DNA of 6,005 nucleotides from CAYMSF01 sp964542255 (GCA_964542255.1 CAZITV010000146.1:1-6005); one strand, 5' to 3'. Positions 1 through 5,874 are shown, numbered from the stretch's first letter. Notes: generated by a model not told the origin, from the letters alone. Numbers and translations: made by a program.

Positions 1-1059
1 CTCATATTTATTATTTACCACCGGATTAATCTGCCGCGGCGTGGTGCCGTTTAAAATCATACTGAATGTTTCAGCGTAACTCAGTCCGCCATCGCGCGGC
101 ACCGCTTTCATACTCATCATTACGCCGGACTCAACAAATTTAGTGCCGTACGGACTCCATGACGGAATTTTATGTTCCCAAAGCGGCTCAATGACGTTCG
201 TTAAACAGTCATCGCCGATAAACGTTGTGACCCAAACCGCGTCAACTTGTTTTGCCAGTTCATCAAATCCGGCGCGCAGCTTTGCCTCGGGATTGCCGCT
301 GGCAGCGTCATATTGATTTACCGGCAAAGCCACCAGCGTAAAATTCATCTCGGCGGCGTATTTCTCCAGCAAACTCAAATTGCTCAAAACTTTGCCTTCC
401 GGGGATGGATCATAAATTACCCCAAGTCTGCGAAATCCGGTCAGAATATGGAACATTCGGACTTGCCGCAGGATAAAGTCGGGGTCATAACGCAGAAAAA
501 TGTGATTAAACGATAGTCCATGTTCCCGCAGCACCCCGTAGTCAATCGGGTTAAGTGAACTGATAATCAGTACCGGCACCCGGTGCAGATTGCTCGCCAA
601 ATCCTCGCCGCTCCACAATCCTGATGCCACTACCAAATCAATATCCCGCTCCAAAGTTAAACGGCGCAGCACCCGCTTGCGGTTTTGCTGCCGCTCTTGA
701 AATTTCCATTCTGATGACCAGAACGCGTTGCGTTTAAAAGTCAGATAATCGCTGACCGAGTTTTCCGCGATATAATTCCACAGCGTCTGACCGTCCACGT
801 TCTGCGGCAGATTTTGCCAGCTGCAGCTTTTAATCCATCCCAGCTTAACCAGCCCTTCAATCAGGGACTTCAGGTGTTCCTTACTGTAAGAGTAATCGCC
901 GCTCTGAACGCAGCCGATTTGCCATTTTCTACCGTTATTCAAACAAGGCGCGGTAGTTGCCCGCTCGGCAGAACTTAAGCGAAAAACCACGAGTAGTAAT
1001 ACAATTACTGCCAGGGCTATTAATATTCCTGCGGCGAATATCTTAAAACTTTTGTTCAT
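1..1059 (-). CDS. ABC_sub_bind-family substrate-binding protein, membrane-anchored or secreted (3' end missing)
   Basis: An open frame of 353 codons runs from ATG at 1059 to the left edge without a stop, so the C-terminus is missing. The N-terminus has a short basic start (MNKSFK) and a hydrophobic stretch at about residues 8-27, read as a signal peptide or membrane anchor. The rest reads as a periplasmic two-lobe binding fold of the ABC_sub_bind type (PF04392 / COG2984): IGCVQSGDY near 48, DLVVASGLW near 141, VPVLIISSLNPIDYGVL near 161, RRLGVIYDPSPEGK near 210, DAVWVTT near 273, IPSWSPYGTKFVESGVMMSM near 298, and the typical late ILNGTTPRQINPVVN near 335. The family usually continues about 20-30 residues beyond this point. 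Members are thought to bind small ligands for uptake or sensing; no permease or ATPase gene is visible here. An in-frame ATG at 1080 is possible, but GGGATGG about 9 nt upstream favours 1059. The ligand is unknown. Confidence 0.85.
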   Translation of the reverse strand, partial: MNKSFKIFAAGILIALAVIVLLLVVFRLSSAERATTAPCLNNGRKWQIGCVQSGDYSYSKEHLKSLIEGLVKLGWIKSCSWQNLPQNVDGQTLWNYIAENSVSDYLTFKRNAFWSSEWKFQERQQNRKRVLRRLTLERDIDLVVASGLWSGEDLASNLHRVPVLIISSLNPIDYGVLREHGLSFNHIFLRYDPDFILRQVRMFHILTGFRRLGVIYDPSPEGKVLSNLSLLEKYAAEMNFTLVALPVNQYDAASGNPEAKLRAGFDELAKQVDAVWVTTFIGDDCLTNVIEPLWEHKIPSWSPYGTKFVESGVMMSMKAVPRDGGLSYAETFSMILNGTTPRQINPVVNNKYE

Positions 1060-1140
1060 AACAAAATTCCATCCCGGCATATCTGGTCATTTTTACTAAC
1101 CGGACGACGCCATTTTTACAGAATATCACCGTGACCAATG

Positions 1141-1162
1141 TTTGCAGAAGCTTTTCGGCAAA
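1141..1162 (-). other. Hairpin in the presumed leader of the substrate-binding protein gene
   Basis: Read on the minus strand, TTTGC-C-GAA pairs with TTC-T-GCAAA around the 4-nt loop AAGC. This gives eight base pairs interrupted by one C/T mismatch. It lies about 80 nt upstream of the start codon at 1059 and is not followed by a U-run, so it does not look like a terminator. It may be a leader RNA structure or chance. Confidence 0.3.
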
Positions 1163-1243
1163 CAGAACTTCATCGTGACTCAAGCGCCGAAAACAGTAAT
1201 CAAAGCAAAAATATTAATATACATTTGAAAATAACGCTATAGA

Positions 1244-1271
1244 ATATTATCTCTGATAGTGTTAATTTCAA
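1244..1271 (-). promoter_or_regulatory. Candidate sigma70-type promoter for the substrate-binding protein gene
   Basis: On the minus strand TTGAAA (1271-1266, five of six consensus bases) is separated by 16 nt from TAATAT (1249-1244, four of six). Transcription would start near 1237 and leave a leader of roughly 180 nt before the ATG at 1059. The 8-bp inverted repeat at 1275-1305 lies just upstream of this -35 element. AT-rich DNA gives many such matches by chance, so this is tentative. Confidence 0.3.
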
Positions 1272-1274
1272 GCA

Positions 1275-1305
1275 GTTATTGCATAAAAATTATTAGAGCA
1301 ATAAC
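1275..1305. repeat. Perfect 8-bp inverted repeat between divergent promoters
   Basis: GTTATTGC at 1275-1282 and its exact reverse complement GCAATAAC at 1298-1305 are separated by 15 nt. The arms lie between the candidate promoters of the two divergent genes. The half-sites are 23 bp apart start to start, about two helical turns, which suits a dimeric DNA-binding protein. It could instead be a cruciform or a chance match; no regulator gene is seen nearby. Confidence 0.4.
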
Positions 1306-1325
1306 AATATACGGCGCGGATATTC

Positions 1326-1353
1326 TTGCCAAAGCGCCATAACCGGGTATATT
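1326..1353 (+). promoter_or_regulatory. Candidate sigma70-type promoter for dus
   Basis: TTGCCA at 1326-1331 (four of six) is followed after 16 nt by TATATT at 1348-1353; the overlapping TATTAT at 1350-1355 would give an 18-nt spacer. Transcription would begin near 1360, about 80 nt before the dus start. A second, poorer candidate is TTGACC at 1377-1382 followed by an A/T-rich stretch near 1395-1406. Confidence 0.35.
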
Positions 1354-1403
1354 ATACTAGAATAAACGAACCGGCTTTGACCGAAAAGAGTGGATTTTAG
1401 CTA

Positions 1404-1443
1404 ATGAATTTTCGTTACCGCACAGATGTTTGAGATTATATGA
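1404..1443 (+). other. Two very short reading frames directly upstream of dus
   Basis: A 9-codon frame (MNFRYRTDV) opens at ATG 1404 and ends in TGA at 1431-1433, in the same phase as dus. A second, 5-codon frame (MFEII) opens at ATG 1426 and ends in TGA 1441-1443, overlapping the dus start as ATGA. Neither has a strong Shine-Dalgarno site. dus also lacks a clear one, so termination-reinitiation from the second frame is conceivable. This may equally be chance. Confidence 0.2.
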
Positions 1444-2474
1444 GTTTATATCCTGAATCAGCAATTATTCTCGCCCCGCTGGCTGGCTATACCGACCTGC
1501 CCTACCGTGCATCTGCCCGGCGGCACGGCTGCCAATTCTGCTTCACCGAAATGATTGACGCAGGCTCGCTGGCATTCGGCAACTGGCACAATGCCAATTA
1601 CTTGAAACGCGGCGAGGATGAAACGTGGCTGGGCGTGCAACTGGTCGGCAGCAACCCGGAATGGCTGATTAAGTCAGTCGAAATCATCAACAATCACCAT
1701 TTTGACGTCCTCGATTTCAATCTCGGCTGCCCCGTGCCAAAAGTCACAAAAAAAGGCGCCGGCGCCGCGCTCGGCAAAAATATTCCGGAAGCTGAACGGT
1801 TATTCAGTATGATTGCCGCCAAATCACGGCTCCCCGTCAGCGCAAAAATCCGCATCCTGTCGGTTGATGACCCAGCACCAACTGTCGAACTAGTCCGCAG
1901 ATTGGAAAATGCCGGCGCCGTGGCGGTAACTATTCACGGCAGAGTCAGTGAAGCATTCTACTCCGGCAGCGTCCATTGCGGTATCATCGCCGCGGTTAAA
2001 AACAACGCCAAAATTCAGATTATCGCCAACGGCGGCGTGATGGGAACAAACGGCTATGAGCTGCTCCGCCGCGACTCCGGATGTCAAGCAGTTATGGTTG
2101 CGCGCGGCGCGATGGGCAATCCCTGGATATTTCGCGAATTATCTCAGCTTAACCAATACCGCCCCCCGGACATTAATGAATTATGCACTGAAATCGAACT
2201 GCATGTCAATGAAACTATGGCAATGTATGGCGAAACCACCGGTCTGGTGCTGTCCCGCAAAAATGTCCTTGATTATTTGCGCGGCCGCGGCTTTCCCGGC
2301 ACCCTCCGCGCCGCCGCATCATACCTCGCCACCACCAGCCAATTTCAAGAATTCATCGCCCGCACCAAAGCAGAGCACACCGACAAATACCGGGAATGGC
2401 TTGCCAAAAATCCCAACGCCGAACGCCGGCTTGCCACATCATCATCCAAGAGAGACGTGAGGAGTGAGGAGTAG
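1440..2474 (+). CDS. dusB: tRNA-dihydrouridine synthase, DusB-like
   Basis: This 344-residue cytoplasmic flavoenzyme is predicted to reduce specific uridines in tRNA to dihydrouridine, using FMN and NADPH. The TIM-barrel motifs are in the family order: LAPLAGYTDLPYR (FMN-binding start, about 11-23), TEMIDA (36), VQLVGSNPE (66), NLGCPVPKVTKKGAGAAL (94-111) with the catalytic cysteine at about 97, AKIRI (135) with the flavin-contacting lysine, TIHGR (164-168), IIANGGV (194), and VARGAMGNPWIFRE (220-233). A helical C-terminal tRNA-binding part follows, with VLDYLRGRGFPGTLR near 276. The length is normal for the family. HGR plus RGAMGNPWIF resembles DusB more than DusA; the exact target uridine cannot be told from sequence. 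The start at 1440 puts the first barrel motif where expected, but its Shine-Dalgarno site is weak. The gene stands alone, divergent from its left neighbour and convergent with its right one. Confidence 0.95.
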   Translation: MSLYPESAIILAPLAGYTDLPYRASARRHGCQFCFTEMIDAGSLAFGNWHNANYLKRGEDETWLGVQLVGSNPEWLIKSVEIINNHHFDVLDFNLGCPVPKVTKKGAGAALGKNIPEAERLFSMIAAKSRLPVSAKIRILSVDDPAPTVELVRRLENAGAVAVTIHGRVSEAFYSGSVHCGIIAAVKNNAKIQIIANGGVMGTNGYELLRRDSGCQAVMVARGAMGNPWIFRELSQLNQYRPPDINELCTEIELHVNETMAMYGETTGLVLSRKNVLDYLRGRGFPGTLRAAASYLATTSQFQEFIARTKAEHTDKYREWLAKNPNAERRLATSSSKRDVRSEE

Positions 2475-2506
2475 AAAAATATCCCGGGAAAAGTGGGAAA
2501 ATATTC

Positions 2507-2525
2507 ACTCTGTATGAGAAAGAGT
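2507..2525. terminator. Weak hairpin in the convergent dus / FGE-fold gap
   Basis: ACTCT (2507-2511) pairs with AGAGT (2521-2525) across a 9-nt loop. An A/T-rich tract follows on each side (TTATTTTG to the right; GAATATTTT when read on the minus strand). It sits in the 73-nt gap between two converging genes, where a bidirectional terminator is expected. The stem is short and AT-containing, so the call rests mainly on position. A nearby TCCCGGGA palindrome (2482-2489) could contribute. Confidence 0.3.
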
Positions 2526-2547
2526 CAGGTTATTTTGTACGGTTTCT

Positions 2548-4431
2548 CTAATTAGCCGGGGCGCAAACCACCCGGAATCCGATATTTTTGCGGAATGCTT
2601 TGTAATCATAGTTGTAGCGTGCAGAGGCCTGGAGGTCTTCCGCCCCGCTGGTGAAACTGCCACCGCGCAATACTTTGGTATTGTCCACCGAACTCTTCGG
2701 TCCTTTCGGATTTTCCGAGTCAAAATTAAGAAAATTCTCATCGCTCCAGTCTGAACACCATTCCCAAACATTACCCGCGGTATCGTACAAGCCCCAGGCA
2801 TTCGGTTTTTTTTGTCCGGCAGGATGAACCGCGCCGCCGCTGTTTTCGACAAACCAGCCGTAATCGCCGAGTTGCTCCATATCGTTGCCATAATAATATT
2901 TATTATCTGTTCCGGCGCGGCAGGCGTATTCCCACTCCGCTTCGGTGGGCAGCCGGTAGAGGTATCCCGGCGGCAGCCGTTTTGCAGTGCGTTCTGATTC
3001 GGTCAGCCACTTACAGAACATATTGGCGCCCTGCCAAGTGATTCCGGTCATTGGCATTGCGGGGTCGCCCCAGGTTGCGCCCTGCCCCGGTTTAATTTGA
3101 TAATCTTCAGTGAGCGGGCAGACATCTTCGCCGATATTCAACTCTTTTTCAATTTGATAGCGGTCTTTTTTATTATTGATTTTTAATGAATTGAGATAAT
3201 AGGTAAACTGGTGCAGAGTTACCTCGAACTTGCCAATCCAAAATGGTTTGGTGAGTTTTGCCTTATAGCGGATTTTAGGATTTTTTGGGTCGGCTCCAGG
3301 TTGACCGGTCAGCACTCCGGCTTTAACCGGCAGCATCACCAGCTCGATTTCCGGAATCACCCACATCCCCTCTGCCGAAGGTCCACCGTACATCGTCTTT
3401 TTCAGAGTTTCTATTTTGCCCACTAACTGCTCTATCCGTCGCCGTGTCATCGGCGACAGATAAAAACTCTTGTCGTTTAATAATTCATTGAGCGGATTCA
3501 AGGCTTCGTCACAAAGCTGCCGCGGGTCTTTATCTTTTTCCTGCTGCTGGCGGTTTTTGACTGCGGAGAGATATTTTCTGGAAGATTCCTCCAGCGCCAG
3601 CTCCAGTTTTTCACTGTTATTCTTGAAAAGACTTTTAGCAATTTCATTCAATTTAAGCAAATCACCAACGTCTTTATTGCGTTGAATCGCCCACAGCATT
3701 TTGCCTGCCGCCTTGGTATCGCCGGCTGCGAGCAAATCAATAGCTTTGTCGAACATTTGTCCTGCTTCCTGCGGATTGGAGGGAATATCCAGCTTGGAGT
3801 CCGGCGGCGGATTATTTCTAATGTCGCCAACAATCTTTCTGATTTTGTCGGCCGGGACAATCCGCACCATCTCCTGAAATGACTCAAAAGCGGTTTCGTA
3901 ATCTTTTTGTTTCATCTTGCTGATCCCCAACTCCAGAAATTCACCCGGGGTCATCGTCAGCTTATTGGCCAGCGTCTCAATCAGCACGGATACAGGCTCA
4001 CTGATTTTTTCGCCGGGCATATCAAACATCCAGGCGTCAAAACTTTTTTCCACTTCGCCGGCTTCCTGAGTAACATCCAGCATCTTGGCAATCATAATCA
4101 GCCGCTCGCCCTGACGTTTCAATTCACCGGTTACGATAAAGTTAGCCTGAATCATTTTGCCCAAATCGGCAGGACTAATCGAATCGCTGGCACTGATATT
4201 TTTTTCTTTGAGCACTTTGGCAATTTTCACCCTGGTGAGCAGACGAAAACGGCCGGATTTGGTCAGGCGGTTTTCCATTTCCTCCGCCACGCCCCAGGCG
4301 GTAACCCCCTCTTTCGTCAATTCCGGCGCAACGGTAAAATCATGCACCGCCAGCCACGGCTTGTCCGCGGCAGATAATCCGAACCACGGCAGCAGCGCCA
4401 AACAAAACAAGCACCATAATTTTTTTTTCAT
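2548..4431 (-). CDS. Exported CsgG-like / FGE-sulfatase-fold fusion protein
   Basis: This 627-residue protein begins with a signal peptide (MKKKLWCLFCLALLPWFGLS, probable cleavage near AAD at 21-23) and has no lipobox. Residues about 24-160 resemble the CsgG/curli-type secretion domain: WLAVHDFTV, a GRFRLLTR step at 60-67, and ANFIVTGELK at 96-105. Residues 161-345 look helical and TPR-like (YETAFESFQEMV near 178), with a charged, coiled-coil-like part near 275-345. Residues about 355-625 are an FGE-sulfatase (PF03781) domain: KPFWIGKFEVTLHQF, PMTGITWQGANMFCKWL, YRLPTEAEWEYACRAG, GLYDTAGNVWEWCSDW, VLRGGSF and IGFRVV. The two copper-binding cysteines of true formylglycine-generating enzymes, expected just after GGS, are absent, so a structural or ligand-binding role is more likely than sulfatase activation. 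It is second in a probable operon, 6 nt after the GNAT gene. Its Shine-Dalgarno site is weak (GGATAAG), suggesting translational coupling. The precise function is unknown. Confidence 0.85.
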   Translation of the reverse strand: MKKKLWCLFCLALLPWFGLSAADKPWLAVHDFTVAPELTKEGVTAWGVAEEMENRLTKSGRFRLLTRVKIAKVLKEKNISASDSISPADLGKMIQANFIVTGELKRQGERLIMIAKMLDVTQEAGEVEKSFDAWMFDMPGEKISEPVSVLIETLANKLTMTPGEFLELGISKMKQKDYETAFESFQEMVRIVPADKIRKIVGDIRNNPPPDSKLDIPSNPQEAGQMFDKAIDLLAAGDTKAAGKMLWAIQRNKDVGDLLKLNEIAKSLFKNNSEKLELALEESSRKYLSAVKNRQQQEKDKDPRQLCDEALNPLNELLNDKSFYLSPMTRRRIEQLVGKIETLKKTMYGGPSAEGMWVIPEIELVMLPVKAGVLTGQPGADPKNPKIRYKAKLTKPFWIGKFEVTLHQFTYYLNSLKINNKKDRYQIEKELNIGEDVCPLTEDYQIKPGQGATWGDPAMPMTGITWQGANMFCKWLTESERTAKRLPPGYLYRLPTEAEWEYACRAGTDNKYYYGNDMEQLGDYGWFVENSGGAVHPAGQKKPNAWGLYDTAGNVWEWCSDWSDENFLNFDSENPKGPKSSVDNTKVLRGGSFTSGAEDLQASARYNYDYKAFRKNIGFRVVCAPAN

Positions 4432-4437
4432 ATTGAC

Positions 4438-5277
4438 TTATCCAAGCTCAAATGAAGTAACCCCGTAAATATTTTCCATCTGCACGTTTGGTATTCCGTT
4501 GGCATACATCCGCGCTGTTTTAAATACCGGTCGCATCAAATGTTCGTCCGCCAGCGCCAACGCCTTCGTATTAGTCGCGGGAATATCCATAAAGAAGGTC
4601 TCGCCTAACCGCAGCTTTGCCGTTAAATTGACGAATAACTTCCGGGCAGTCCCCTGATTAAGCGCAAATAAAGGGCCTATCTTGTAGCCGTTGCGGCACT
4701 TCCGAATCACCCCGTATCCCTGAATTTTACCGCCAGTATAAGCCGCCAAACTGAAACACTCCGGCTGATTAATCCACATCGAAAGAAAACTTTTGCGGTT
4801 CGCCGGAAAAAACTGCCGGTCAAAGGCAATCAGTTTATCAAACGGCAACTCGGTGGCCTCGACTAATCCGTCACGGCATTCCGCGTCATCCACAATTCCT
4901 TCATACCTGATATTATAGTGTGCCAGCTTGAATCCGAAGTGCTCGTAATTATGCACTTTGTTTTCCACTCCGTCCACGCCGATAATCCGGGTGCCAAGGT
5001 ACTCCATGGCTTTGCGTCCCAGCTCAATGCCGACCGCATGACCGCGAAATTCCGGTTTAACAATAAAAAATCCAATAAAACCAAACGCGGCATCATACGC
5101 CACTGCCGAAATCGCGCCGATAAGCTGCTTGTCTTTGAACGCCCCAAAATACCCCTCCGGATCAACAGCATGAAAAATCTCCGGATCACTGGCGCCAATA
5201 TTCCAATTCTCCGCCACCGCCCATTCACTCAATATTTGAAATTCATTGAATGACAAATTCCTAATTTTCATTTCCAT
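4438..5277 (-). CDS. GNAT-family N-acetyltransferase with Acetyltransf_18-like C-terminal domain
   Basis: This cytoplasmic protein of 279 residues is predicted to transfer an acetyl group from acetyl-CoA to an unknown amine. The N-terminal GNAT domain (about 3-125) shows WAVAENWNIGASDPEIFHAVDPEGYF, a family signature, and the acetyl-CoA pyrophosphate loop in FIVKPEFRGHAVGIELG (71-87; R78-G79-H80-A81-V82-G83), followed by VDGVENKVHNYEHFGFKLAH. The C-terminal half matches the second GNAT-like domain common in these proteins (Acetyltransf_18, PF18014): DRQFFPANRKSFLSMW near 153, NGYKIGPLFA near 197, TARMY near 254 and the terminal IYGVTSFELG. An in-frame ATG at 5331 would add 18 residues outside the fold. 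The ATG at 5277 is preferred because GAGG lies 5 nt before it and the likely -10 box covers 5334-5339. It is first in an operon with the FGE-fold gene. Confidence 0.85.
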   Translation of the reverse strand: MEMKIRNLSFNEFQILSEWAVAENWNIGASDPEIFHAVDPEGYFGAFKDKQLIGAISAVAYDAAFGFIGFFIVKPEFRGHAVGIELGRKAMEYLGTRIIGVDGVENKVHNYEHFGFKLAHYNIRYEGIVDDAECRDGLVEATELPFDKLIAFDRQFFPANRKSFLSMWINQPECFSLAAYTGGKIQGYGVIRKCRNGYKIGPLFALNQGTARKLFVNLTAKLRLGETFFMDIPATNTKALALADEHLMRPVFKTARMYANGIPNVQMENIYGVTSFELG

Positions 5278-5278
5278 C

Positions 5279-5305
5279 TTTACCTCGCTATCGTATGAGG
5301 TTAAA
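5279..5305 (-). promoter_or_regulatory. Leader hairpin masking the GNAT gene's Shine-Dalgarno site
   Basis: On the minus strand ACCTC (5301-5297) pairs perfectly with GAGGT (5286-5282) around a 10-nt loop. The stem continues as TTT/AAA past one bulged A, giving eight pairs in all. The GAGG in the 3' arm is the Shine-Dalgarno sequence, 5 nt before the ATG at 5277, so folding would block ribosome binding. This fits translational control or a thermosensor-like element but is only inferred from pairing. Confidence 0.35.
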
Positions 5306-5333
5306 TCTTTCGCCGCCAATATCATAACCATTC

Positions 5334-5361
5334 AAAATAGCCCGGAGTTTTAAAAACTCAA
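5334..5361 (-). promoter_or_regulatory. Candidate sigma70-type promoter for the GNAT / FGE-fold operon
   Basis: On the minus strand TTGAGT (5361-5356, four of six) lies 16 nt before TATTTT (5339-5334, four of six). Transcription would start near 5327, giving a leader of about 50 nt before the ATG at 5277 and excluding the upstream ATG at 5331. A 15-bp palindrome covers the -35 region and spacer. Confidence 0.35.
5345..5359. repeat. 15-bp palindrome inside the operon promoter
   Basis: GAGTTTT and AAAACTC (7-bp arms, 5345-5351 and 5353-5359) flank one central base. The palindrome overlaps the candidate -35 box and the spacer of the minus-strand promoter, the usual place for a repressor operator. 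No cognate regulator is visible in the window. Confidence 0.4.
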
Positions 5362-5382
5362 TCCGCAAAACCACGAAAGCAT

Positions 5383-5410
5383 TAAATTTTATCCCAGATG
5401 TTAAAATTTA
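5383..5410. repeat. Perfect 9-bp inverted repeat upstream of the operon promoter
   Basis: TAAATTTTA (5383-5391) and TAAAATTTA (5402-5410) are exact reverse complements separated by 10 nt. The element lies just upstream of the candidate -35 box of the GNAT operon. It may be a regulator-binding site or a hairpin. The arms contain only A and T, so chance is a real alternative, and there is no poly-U tail to suggest a terminator. Confidence 0.4.
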
Positions 5411-5557
5411 GATGAACCCGGCAATCCTAAACTTTCAAATACAGTTGGACACCCGGGTGGTTGGCTGCTATGGGTATGACTAAACCGTTACGATGCCAAA
5501 AAGACAATGCAATTACAAAAATAAGCCACCCGCATTACTATGCCAGAACATCCTGAC

Positions 5558-5587
5558 TTGAAAAAAACTTTTCCCCATCTATTTTAT
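5558..5587 (+). promoter_or_regulatory. Candidate promoter for tRNA-Val
   Basis: TTGAAA at 5558-5563 (five of six) is followed after 18 nt by TTTTAT at 5582-5587 (four of six). It would start transcription near 5595 and leave a 5' leader of about 65 nt for RNase P to remove. A closer pair (TTGATG at 5630, TAGAGT at 5653) was discounted because it would start transcription inside the mature tRNA. Confidence 0.3.
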
Positions 5588-5660
5588 TTATTCCGCAATC
5601 AAACCACCATAATTGGTCATTGGGGTGTTTTGATGTGTCCACAAATGGCTCATAGAGTGC

Positions 5661-5737
5661 GGGCGATTAGCTCAGTTGGCTAGAGCGCTACCTTCACACG
5701 GTATAGGTCGGGGGTTCGAGTCCCTCATCGCCCACCA
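5661..5737 (+). tRNA. tRNA-Val (anticodon CAC)
   Basis: This 77-nt sequence folds as a complete cloverleaf. The acceptor arms GGGCGAT and ATCGCCC pair perfectly in seven positions. The D-stem is GCTC/GAGC around AGTTGGCTA, the anticodon loop is TTCACAC, the variable loop AGGTC, and the T-arm GGGGG-TTCGAGT-CCCTC carries the standard TTCGA. The anticodon CAC reads the valine codon GUG. The 3' CCA (5735-5737) is encoded in the DNA. One oddity is a C/U mismatch at the top of the anticodon stem (positions 27/43, CTACC against GGTAT). It appears to be a single-gene unit, with no second tRNA within the remaining 268 bases. Confidence 0.97.
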
Positions 5738-5790
5738 GTTTATCAGCATCAAGAACACGAAAGCTAAAGTTTGACCACGCTATCCCTGGG

Positions 5791-5806
5791 ACGCCTCATT
5801 CGGCGC
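5791..5806 (+). terminator. Weak hairpin downstream of tRNA-Val
   Basis: CGCC (5792-5795) pairs with GGCG (5802-5805) around a 6-nt loop and is followed by the A/T-rich CTTAAAATATTT. It lies about 55 nt after the tRNA and about 70 nt beyond the stop of the converging gene from the right, where a terminator is expected. The stem is only four pairs and the T-run is interrupted, so confidence is low. Confidence 0.25.
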
Positions 5807-5874
5807 TTAAAATATTTCCACCCCAAACGCCGGAATGGGACTTTCATGAATTCGGATAAAGCAGAATATTGGAA

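Larger units (their letters stand above)
1060..1439. other. Divergent intergenic region, AT-rich, no gene
   Basis: These 380 bases separate two divergently transcribed genes and contain no convincing coding frame. The middle (about 1195-1330) is clearly more AT-rich than the flanking genes and includes the 10-bp palindrome ATATTAATAT at 1211-1220. It holds one candidate promoter in each direction, a perfect 8-bp inverted repeat between them, and a hairpin in the presumed leader of the minus-strand gene, each listed separately. No tRNA-like fold or riboswitch of a class I recognise was seen. Confidence 0.7.
5278..5660. other. Intergenic region between the GNAT operon and tRNA-Val
   Basis: These 383 bases hold the minus-strand operon's leader and promoter on the left and the tRNA promoter region on the right, and I see no supported gene. 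Besides the sites listed separately, there is a 10-bp palindrome CACCCGGGTG at 5450-5459. Its right part, CGGGTGG, is complementary to CCACCCG at 5526-5532, about 65 nt downstream; this could pair in an RNA but no convincing structured RNA emerges between them. The stretch 5411-5550 is otherwise unassigned. Confidence 0.6.

Noticed and set aside
247..516. Plus-strand 89-codon open frame
   Set aside because: It lies antisense inside the substrate-binding protein gene, shows no family resemblance and has low-complexity-like composition typical of a shadow frame.
2457..2474. Tandem GTGAGGA repeat and Shine-Dalgarno-like AGGAG at the end of dus, with a 13-codon frame following at 2514
   Set aside because: The repeat has only two copies. 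The following frame is too short, too far from the site, and overlaps the converging gene.
2548..2700. Possible diversity-generating retroelement target, since FGE/C-type-lectin-fold C-termini are typical variable regions
   Set aside because: No near-copy (template repeat) of the 3' end is visible in the window, no reverse transcriptase is present, and the 3' codons are not enriched in AAC/AAT. It would need a search of the flanking sequence.
3907..4468. Plus-strand frames of 156 and 103 codons
   Set aside because: Both are antisense to the well-supported FGE-fold gene, and the translations show no recognisable domain.
5278..5331. Upstream start at 5331 for the acetyltransferase, adding 18 residues
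   Set aside because: There is no Shine-Dalgarno site before 5331, the extension lies outside the GNAT fold, and the likely -10 box would abut it. The ATG at 5277 has GAGG at 5 nt.
5450..5532. CACCCGGGTG palindrome and distant CCACCCG complement as a structured RNA
   Set aside because: The 65-nt interior shows no consistent supporting stems, so chance pairing is the simpler reading.
5630..5658. TTGATG-17-TAGAGT as the tRNA promoter
   Set aside because: Transcription would start about 4 nt inside the mature tRNA.
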